The notes beneath the pieces were generated by a model. That model was not told where the DNA came from, made no database searches, and saw nothing but the letters and a program-made list of their open reading frames with translations. A stretch of DNA of 11,857 bases, from assembly GCA_033761815.1 (NCBI GenBank), contig JANRMF010000043.1:1-11857 (forward strand), read 5' to 3'. The DNA comes from JANRKH01 sp033761815. Its GTDB lineage: Bacteria > Pseudomonadota > Alphaproteobacteria > Rickettsiales > Rickettsiaceae. This document shows, one piece after another, positions 6,787-11,857 of the stretch. The stretch's first letter is position 1. Each line of letters starts with the position of its first letter. The position numbers were made by a program, and so were the translations under genes.

Positions 6787-7644
6787 TTACTCATTAACTT
6801 GATTAATACTGCCAGATAAGCTAGTCTCTAAAATAGGCTCGTTAATATCATAAGATTCTGCGCGGGCACTATTAACATCGCTTTCAGGCAAATTATTTTC
6901 TATCGCCAAAATCTGACTTCTTTCTTGGGCAATCATAGCCCTGAGACTATCAGCCTCTATGATGGAGTGAGCACTGAGGAGAAGATGATGTACAACAAGA
7001 TCTGTATTTTTCTTTATTTCTTTGTCATCAATTTGAATTTTTGTAGCGTAAATAGATCTAACTGAGTCATATAAATTCATAGCATCCACTTCACATTGCA
7101 GCGCTTCTAAGTCAAGAGCTGCAAGCTTCTCTGCGTTAGGTAAGGATCGATTCTGGCTATCGAATATTGCTATATTTGTGCCATAGTAAGATGCAGCCGT
7201 TAATTCTAATGATTTTGCTTTGAGTTCATTGATTTTAGAGGACGCAATTACATCTATCCCCTTTGTCAAATAATCCTCCGGATCAGAAGTGTAATATGAG
7301 AGAGATTTATAAATATTACCCCATCCAGCTTTCTTATATTGCTCGGCAGTGAGTTTAATGGTTTTAATATTTTCTAATAATGTTGCCTCTGAAACGGAGC
7401 TACCCCCCTCTGACCGGTTACCTGAAGTGTTTGGTCCTATCTTATGCTCGAAATAGCTTTTTCTTTGTATATTTTTTTGCTTGTTTATGGATTCTCTAAC
7501 TTTCATTTCTTTGCTCTTTAAATCATTTAGACTCAAATTTAGCTTACTTTCTCTTCTGTTGCAAGCAATTTTACTGGACGCCGCAAGTGCTCCGCAGGTC
7601 GCCAAAGCCTCAGGAAGCGCCACTTTAAAGACAAATAAGTGCAT
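6787..7644 (-). CDS. Hypothetical protein, probably helical, cotranscribed with the histidine kinase
   Basis: I do not recognise this 285-residue protein. Residues about 90-260 look almost entirely helical, with long Ala/Leu/Glu-rich stretches such as ELKAKSLELTAASYYG and AEKLAALDLEALQCEVDAM, so a TPR-like or four-helix sensor fold is possible. The first 28 residues are moderately hydrophobic, but there is no clean signal peptide. The ATG at 7644 is 19 bases after the kinase stop and has only a weak AAG close by. An alternative start is Met47 (ATG at 7506), which has AAGAG about 8 bases upstream. A G6 tract (7403-7408) encodes Glu79-Gly80-Gly81. Placement directly after a kinase that lacks a response regulator suggests a shared transcript and perhaps a shared pathway, but nothing in the sequence proves it. 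Confidence 0.75.
   Translation of the reverse strand: MHLFVFKVALPEALATCGALAASSKIACNRRESKLNLSLNDLKSKEMKVRESINKQKNIQRKSYFEHKIGPNTSGNRSEGGSSVSEATLLENIKTIKLTAEQYKKAGWGNIYKSLSYYTSDPEDYLTKGIDVIASSKINELKAKSLELTAASYYGTNIAIFDSQNRSLPNAEKLAALDLEALQCEVDAMNLYDSVRSIYATKIQIDDKEIKKNTDLVVHHLLLSAHSIIEADSLRAMIAQERSQILAIENNLPESDVNSARAESYDINEPILETSLSGSINQVNE
7403..7408 (-). repeat. G6 tract inside the hypothetical gene
   Basis: Six consecutive C on plus read as GAG-GGG-GGT on the coding strand. It lies in the low-complexity GNRSEGGSSVSE linker, where a length change would truncate or alter the product. Confidence 0.4.
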
Positions 7645-7663
7645 ATCTTGATTGGTAATTATA

Positions 7664-9415
7664 TCAAGCGATGGAATTATTATGCATTTTTTCTATAATT
7701 CTGCGCTCGGGCAAAATGATTGTGATTTCGGTACCAATGCCAATTTCACTATCAATATGAAGTGTTGCATCATGGGCTTTAGTAAGGATTGCAACAATTG
7801 GAAGGCCAAGACCGTAGGATTCTATGAAATTATCAGATCTATTATTATGAACAGTCCCATATTTTGTTAGGGCAATTTTCATTTCTTCATTGGTCATTCC
7901 TATACCTTGGTCTCTGACTATGATTTTTATCCTCTTCCCACTTCTTTTTGCTTCTATAGTGATGGTAGTATTATCAAGAGAATATTTGTATGAGTTAGAT
8001 ATAATATTATTCATGGTTTGCAGCAATTTGCGTTTATCACCCAGAATAAAAGGCAAATCCTCGCATATCTTAAGTTCTACATTAATTTTTCTTGAGTGAA
8101 ACCTGGTCTGATTCGTTTTGGCAGCTATTTTGATTATCGCCTCCAGATCACAAACCTCTTCGATTAGCCTAAAATTCCCATTAGCAACATTTTTTTCATC
8201 AAGTATGTCATTGATAAAATCAAGTATTAGTTTTGCATTGTGATAAATTCCAGAAACATATTCCTCGTATTGCTCAGATATAGGGCCAAAGAGTTTTTTC
8301 TTCATCATTTCGGAGCCTGTTAATATAAAGCCAAGAGGAGATCTAATTTCGTGAGCTGTATATGAAAGGAAATCAGATTTTGCAACCATGGCCTTTGTTG
8401 CCATAGTTGATGCGCGCTCGGCTTTTGCTCTGAGCCAGGTTTCTCTTTTATAAATAATTGCGATAATAGCAAGAAATGAAACCGCAAGAACAGAGATTTC
8501 GATGAATTTAATAGCAACTTTTTTGGTATAAGTTGACTTAATGTAGACAGGGTCTAGGCTCACAACAAGTAGATAGGGTTTTTTTTTGATTTTTCGCGCA
8601 AGAAAATTTGATCCATTAAATACTTGTATATCTGATATTTCTTTTTGTTTATCAGAGAAGAAATTAATATGCTTAAATTGCTGCAAAAGAGATTCGCTGG
8701 AGATGGTTTTTCCATCTTTTGTTAGCCTACTTGCATTCATCGGATATACCGTAATCACGTTCATCCTATTATCTAAAATAAGAAACTCGGTCAGGTTATT
8801 TCTCCTATACATTTCTATATCTTCTAATATGGTGGAAGTTTCAAGCTCAAGAAATAAAGTGCCTATATACTCATCTTCTGCATTTGTAACGCCAAGAGCG
8901 AGATCCAGATAAGGCGTGTAATCTCTTTTGATGAGAGGATTTTGACAGAAAAATACTCTACCAGGATTAATTTTTGATAATCTAACATTTGATAGGTGAG
9001 ATAGGCCTGTTCCTATAGGAATTTGACAATCTTGGTTAGTGTTTTTGACTACCCCCTTTTTATCTAACCAGTAGAAACCGCGCCATCCAAAGAAATTTTT
9101 ATCATTTATATTTAGACTATAATGAGATAATATACTCTCTATTCTTGTTGGTGATTGGTAATTAATCCTAATTAAATCAGCCATTTGGTTCATTACATAA
9201 GACGAATATTCTATCTCATCTAAGAAAATTTTTTCCAAAATTTGAACCTCATCTCTCATTCTATCTAGTGTACTATGTTTTCTGTCTATGTACATTTTGA
9301 CAAAGGACATACAGACTAAAATAATCACCTCAATGGCGATTAAAATAATTATAACCTTTAGGTTAAAGTTATAATCGCTAGCTGCAAGTTGTTTTTTTGG
9401 TTGTTCTATGTGCAT
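7664..9415 (-). CDS. Membrane sensor histidine kinase, PleC/DivJ-like transmitter
   Basis: The protein has 583 residues. A membrane segment at about 19-40 and another at about 303-322 enclose a ~260-residue outside domain. Its GWRGFYWLDKKG and DLALGVTNAEDEYIGTLFLEL stretches resemble a Cache-type ligand sensor. A HisKA domain follows with FLSYTAHEIRSPL (His355 as phosphorylated residue), then an ATPase domain with N box (N470, N474), G1 box DQGIG (502-506) and G2 box YGLGL (534-538), so it should be catalytically active. The FGP...Y..Y...I...A..IL..INDILD pattern after the H box recalls PleC/DivJ cell-cycle kinases of Alphaproteobacteria; orthology is inferred. It has no receiver domain and no regulator gene beside it. 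The ATG at 9415 has no Shine-Dalgarno sequence and lies just after the predicted transcription start, which suggests a leaderless mRNA. A helical protein gene follows 19 bases after the stop. Confidence 0.92.
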   Translation of the reverse strand: MHIEQPKKQLAASDYNFNLKVIIILIAIEVIILVCMSFVKMYIDRKHSTLDRMRDEVQILEKIFLDEIEYSSYVMNQMADLIRINYQSPTRIESILSHYSLNINDKNFFGWRGFYWLDKKGVVKNTNQDCQIPIGTGLSHLSNVRLSKINPGRVFFCQNPLIKRDYTPYLDLALGVTNAEDEYIGTLFLELETSTILEDIEMYRRNNLTEFLILDNRMNVITVYPMNASRLTKDGKTISSESLLQQFKHINFFSDKQKEISDIQVFNGSNFLARKIKKKPYLLVVSLDPVYIKSTYTKKVAIKFIEISVLAVSFLAIIAIIYKRETWLRAKAERASTMATKAMVAKSDFLSYTAHEIRSPLGFILTGSEMMKKKLFGPISEQYEEYVSGIYHNAKLILDFINDILDEKNVANGNFRLIEEVCDLEAIIKIAAKTNQTRFHSRKINVELKICEDLPFILGDKRKLLQTMNNIISNSYKYSLDNTTITIEAKRSGKRIKIIVRDQGIGMTNEEMKIALTKYGTVHNNRSDNFIESYGLGLPIVAILTKAHDATLHIDSEIGIGTEITIILPERRIIEKMHNNSIA

Positions 9416-9421
9416 TTGATT

Positions 9422-9452
9422 GATATAAAGTCAGAAAAAAGATTGATGGCAA
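9422..9452 (-). promoter_or_regulatory. Candidate promoter of the histidine kinase gene
   Basis: Reading minus: TTGCCA (9452-9447, 5 of 6) and, 17 bases on, TTTATA (9429-9424). TATATC (9427-9422), at 19 bases, matches the -10 consensus better. Transcription would start about 2 bases before the ATG. The -35 box overlaps that of the divergent cysS promoter. Confidence 0.4.
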
Positions 9453-9472
9453 CACGCTTAAATTTTAATAAT
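9443..9472 (+). promoter_or_regulatory. Candidate promoter of cysS
   Basis: TTGATG (9443-9448, 4 of 6), an 18-base spacer, then AATAAT (9467-9472, 5 of 6). Transcription would start near 9479, leaving a short leader with GAGA about 6 bases before the ATG at 9493. Confidence 0.45.
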
Positions 9473-9492
9473 AAATACAATAGAGAAATTAG

Positions 9493-10869
9493 ATGCGTAT
9501 TAAATTAACTAACACTTTATCTGGTAAGTTAGAGATTTTTGAGCCGTTAGGCAATAAAAAAATTACAATGTATGTGTGCGGCCCTACTGTTTATGACGAT
9601 CCTCACATTGGGAATGCTAGAGCTATTGTAGTTTACGACTTGCTTTATAGATTACTTAAGGCGGTTTATGAGGATTATGAGGTTATTTATGTAAGAAATA
9701 TTACTGATATTGATGATAAAATCATTCAAAGAGCCGCCAAGGAAAATATTTCTATTCAAGATCTTACAGAGAGAGTGACTGCAAGATTTCACAAGGATTG
9801 TGAATTTTTAGAGTGCATTTCGCCAACGCATGAGCCAAAAGCTTCTGAGCATCTAAGCGCAATGCATGAGATAATAGATTTGCTAATCGAAAAGGGTCAT
9901 GCTTATGAGTCTTTTAATCATGTATATTTTTCAGTTTCTTCTTTTGCCGATTATGGAAAGCTTGCAAATAGGGAAATATCTCAGTTAATAGCAGGCGCGA
10001 GGATCGATGTTGATGCTAGCAAAAAAAATGCGGGAGATTTTGTTCTATGGAAACCAGCTGAAGAGGGCGAGCCTTTTTACGACTCAAAGTGGTGCAGAGG
10101 AAGGCCTGGGTGGCATATTGAATGTTCAGCCATGAGTTATAAATTTCTCGGATCAGAGTTTGATATTCACGGAGGCGGGAGTGATCTTATGTTTCCTCAT
10201 CATACAAACGAAATTGCACAGAGCTGCTGCGCCTTTCCAGGGTCTTCCTACGCAAAAACCTGGGTTCATAATGGCTTCGTGACTGTTAGCGGAGAAAAAA
10301 TGAGTAAGTCTTTGGGCAATTTTATAACAATCAAAAATATCGCAGATATGAATATTAGCGGGCAGGTTTTGCGGATGCTGCTATTGAGCGCGAATTATAG
10401 GACTCCTCTTGATTATAGCCCTAAACTTCTTCGTGATATCACCTCTAATATACACTATTTATATCGCGCACTAAGGGATTTTTCGAATTTTTCTATCATT
10501 AATTTCAAAAACTTACCAAGCGAATTTACAGAGCCTCTTTTAAATGACTTAAATACAAGTGGCGCGATTGCATACTTATACGAACTTGCAACCAATCTCA
10601 ACAAAACAAAAGACCAGAACCTTGCTAATATATTATATTCATGCGGTAAATTTCTAGGTTTATTTTCGGTCTCTCCGGAGCAATGGCTAAAAGACGGAAT
10701 AGATGCAGAGCTTGTGGAGCAATTGCTACAAGATCGAGCAGAGGCAAAAAAGCAAAAAAACTGGCTAGAAGCCGATAGGATAAGGCTGCATCTTAATGAA
10801 ATGGGAGTTGAGATTGAGGATAAAAAGGACGGGTATACTCAATGGTCCATGAAAAAATCAATCACTTAA
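9493..10869 (+). CDS. cysS: Cysteinyl-tRNA synthetase
   Basis: CysS is a class I synthetase that charges tRNA-Cys with cysteine using ATP, in the cytosol. The 458 residues match the family's usual length. Visible are the HIGH-type motif HIGN (38-41), the KMSKS loop (269-273), and the zinc ligands Cys29, Cys211, His236 and Glu240 that select cysteine. The RPGWHIECSAMS and GGGSDLMFPHHTNE blocks are also diagnostic. The C-terminal helical region ends in the tRNA-binding part with ADRIRLHLNEMGVEIEDKKDG. It starts at an ATG with a weak GAGA upstream, 77 bases from the divergent kinase gene. No residue looks lost and base use resembles the neighbouring housekeeping genes. Confidence 0.98.
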   Translation: MRIKLTNTLSGKLEIFEPLGNKKITMYVCGPTVYDDPHIGNARAIVVYDLLYRLLKAVYEDYEVIYVRNITDIDDKIIQRAAKENISIQDLTERVTARFHKDCEFLECISPTHEPKASEHLSAMHEIIDLLIEKGHAYESFNHVYFSVSSFADYGKLANREISQLIAGARIDVDASKKNAGDFVLWKPAEEGEPFYDSKWCRGRPGWHIECSAMSYKFLGSEFDIHGGGSDLMFPHHTNEIAQSCCAFPGSSYAKTWVHNGFVTVSGEKMSKSLGNFITIKNIADMNISGQVLRMLLLSANYRTPLDYSPKLLRDITSNIHYLYRALRDFSNFSIINFKNLPSEFTEPLLNDLNTSGAIAYLYELATNLNKTKDQNLANILYSCGKFLGLFSVSPEQWLKDGIDAELVEQLLQDRAEAKKQKNWLEADRIRLHLNEMGVEIEDKKDGYTQWSMKKSIT

Positions 10870-10951
10870 TCTAATCTGTTTATATTAAAATAATTGATTA
10901 TTGAAGTAAGTATATTATTCTTATATTTAACACCGCTACAATACGATTCAT

Positions 10952-11497
10952 ATGTCAATCAAGAATATTTTACTGAACGCTCTATGTTTATATCAATTAC
11001 CTATCATAGCTTCTTTTTATCAAAACTCTCTTCTTACAAGGTTTGATGCGAATAATGCAAATAATCTTAAAATGCAGAAGGAAAGTCTTGAATATTTGCT
11101 ACCCAAAATCAGAGAGACTAATGGACATTCTATATTTCTAAAAAAAATGGGAATTGATAAGGCGGAATATGATTCCTGGAGCCCAAAAGCAAAAGAGGAG
11201 GCAGATCTTCATGGGGCGGTGCTGGGGTTCATAGATATAAATTATGAAAACTTGACTCTAAGTTCAAAGGCAAAAATTCTAGAGGCGAATATCTGGATCT
11301 CCTTCGTAAAACTCTTTGATTATGATATAAGATCTTTTGGCATTCCGAGGAATTATTATATGAAATTTTTTGAAAGCTTGGCTTATGAGCCGGCAGAACA
11401 AACGCAATATATAGAGTGGCACCCTCAATTTCAAATGCACAACATGAGTAACTCTAGTAGCGCAAATCTCAGCGGTCAAAATAATGATATCGCCTAA
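10952..11497 (+). CDS. Hypothetical protein with hydrophobic N-terminus
   Basis: I do not recognise this 181-residue protein. Residues 6-22 (ILLNALCLYQLPIIASF) are hydrophobic after a Lys and could be an uncleaved signal anchor or a poor signal peptide. The middle (40-150) is charged and probably helical, and the last 30 residues are polar and rich in Ser and Asn. The ATG at 10952 has no clear ribosome binding site; Met41 is another possible start but also lacks one. The 82-base gap after cysS contains only weak promoter-like boxes (TTGATT with TATTCT, 16 bases apart), so it may have its own promoter or be read from cysS. The steady frame and typical codon use support a real gene, possibly restricted to a lineage. 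Confidence 0.65.
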   Translation: MSIKNILLNALCLYQLPIIASFYQNSLLTRFDANNANNLKMQKESLEYLLPKIRETNGHSIFLKKMGIDKAEYDSWSPKAKEEADLHGAVLGFIDINYENLTLSSKAKILEANIWISFVKLFDYDIRSFGIPRNYYMKFFESLAYEPAEQTQYIEWHPQFQMHNMSNSSSANLSGQNNDIA

Positions 11498-11606
11498 ATG
11501 AAAATACCCCCCATCTTTTGAGAAATATTTTTTTAGTTTGGGTCAAAGCAAAATTTGAGCGGTGCAATAGATAATACATACTATAATTGCGATTGCGCAA
11601 AGAATC

Positions 11607-11698
11607 GACATACTCCATTATTTTTACACGAGATAAAGTTTCTATTACAAGAAACATTCCTCAGAAATAATTTAAACAATTTTTAGTAGGAGTATGTC
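11607..11698 (+). other. Inverted repeat enclosing a smaller hairpin
   Basis: GACATACTCC (11607-11616) and its exact complement GGAGTATGTC (11689-11698) enclose 72 bases. Inside is a second perfect stem, GTTTCT - ATTACA - AGAAAC (11638-11655). Transcribed, this would give a two-level stem-loop of 92 bases. It could be a small RNA, a transcript end or a transposon relic; there is no T tract directly after it. Confidence 0.4.
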
Positions 11699-11706
11699 TT
11701 ATGGAA

Positions 11707-11742
11707 TATTATACCAATCCTCACTTATAACTGGACAAATAA
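11707..11742 (+). repeat. Partial copy of the dispersed repeat end
   Basis: It begins TTATACCAATCC and contains ACTGGACAAATAATT. This aligns along about 35 bases, with small gaps, to the left end of the 4269-4402 element (TAATACCAGGTTCC followed by ACTGAACAAAAGCAATT). No matching opposite end lies within the window, but it may be cut off by the edge. Confidence 0.45.
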
Positions 11743-11857
11743 TTCACACTACAAATACTTGATATAATCTCTGTAGTTAGATTGTTTATAAATTCGCATA
11801 CTATGTCTTCAAGGTCGCATAAAGTCTTGTAAATTTTATTCCTAATATAGTCTTTTA

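Larger units (their letters stand above)
11498..11857. other. Noncoding tail region
   Basis: I can support no gene in these 360 bases. They hold a C6 run (11507-11512) just after the previous gene's stop, a nested inverted repeat (11607-11698) and a copy of the dispersed repeat end (11707-11742). The rest, including the last ~115 bases, shows nothing I can name. Confidence 0.6.

Noticed and set aside
8586..8912. Plus-strand frame of 108 codons, and smaller ones at 7652 and 7890
   Set aside because: They are antisense shadows of the histidine kinase.
10870..10951. Terminator after cysS
   Set aside because: Only a 5-bp AT stem (AATAA/TTATT) is present, without a following T run.
11469..11657. 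Minus-strand frame of 62 codons, and one at 11279-11479
   Set aside because: There is no ribosome binding site, they partly oppose the 10952 gene, and their composition is basic and aromatic-rich as expected of noncoding AT-rich DNA.
11694..11762. Short frame MSYGILYQSSLITGQ... (22 codons) after GGAG, and a 9-codon frame at 11701
   Set aside because: The first ATG is too close to the GGAG, and both frames run through the dispersed repeat end, so coding is doubtful.

Overview
The window looks like a chromosomal segment of an AT-rich, probably host-associated alphaproteobacterium, most plausibly of the Rickettsiales. This is inferred from base composition, from the PleC/DivJ-like cell-cycle type of histidine kinase, from a TPR-repeat protein with almost identical repeat units, and from several hypothetical proteins without a recognisable family. 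No similarity search was possible, so the lineage is a suggestion.

Layout. Bases 1-1099 (minus) hold the 5' part of a TPR-repeat gene that runs off the left edge. Just upstream of it in the same transcript (1128-1676, minus) is a small hypothetical gene. Its reading frame is whole only if two opposite one-base shifts are allowed, each lying at or near a G tract, and it is preceded by a good sigma70-type promoter at 1725-1752. Next come miaA (1778-2695) and a phosphomannomutase/phosphoglucomutase gene (2698-4080), both on minus, two bases apart and clearly an operon. The 480-base gap at 4081-4560 holds a MITE-like 134-bp element with ~50-bp imperfect inverted ends. A lipoprotein of the LpoA-like periplasmic-binding family (4561-5679, minus) and rsmI (5654-6511, plus) are divergent, and their 5' ends overlap by 26 bases. 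Beyond a 275-base gap between convergent genes come an unknown gene (6787-7644) and a membrane histidine kinase (7664-9415), both minus and probably cotranscribed. A 77-base divergent promoter region separates the kinase from cysS (9493-10869, plus), which is followed by an unknown gene (10952-11497, plus). The last 360 bases appear noncoding and contain a hairpin-forming inverted repeat and another partial copy of the dispersed repeat end.

How the genes work together. The housekeeping genes serve translation and the envelope: MiaA modifies tRNA, RsmI modifies 16S rRNA, CysS charges tRNA-Cys, the mutase supplies hexose-1-phosphates for surface sugars, and the LpoA-like lipoprotein may activate a peptidoglycan synthase. 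The kinase is the only clear signalling gene and has no response regulator beside it.

The most unusual material is at the left end (TPR mosaic plus homopolymer-rich gene) and in the dispersed inverted-repeat family of the noncoding gaps. I see no convincing new multi-gene system. The candidates below are leads rather than demonstrations.
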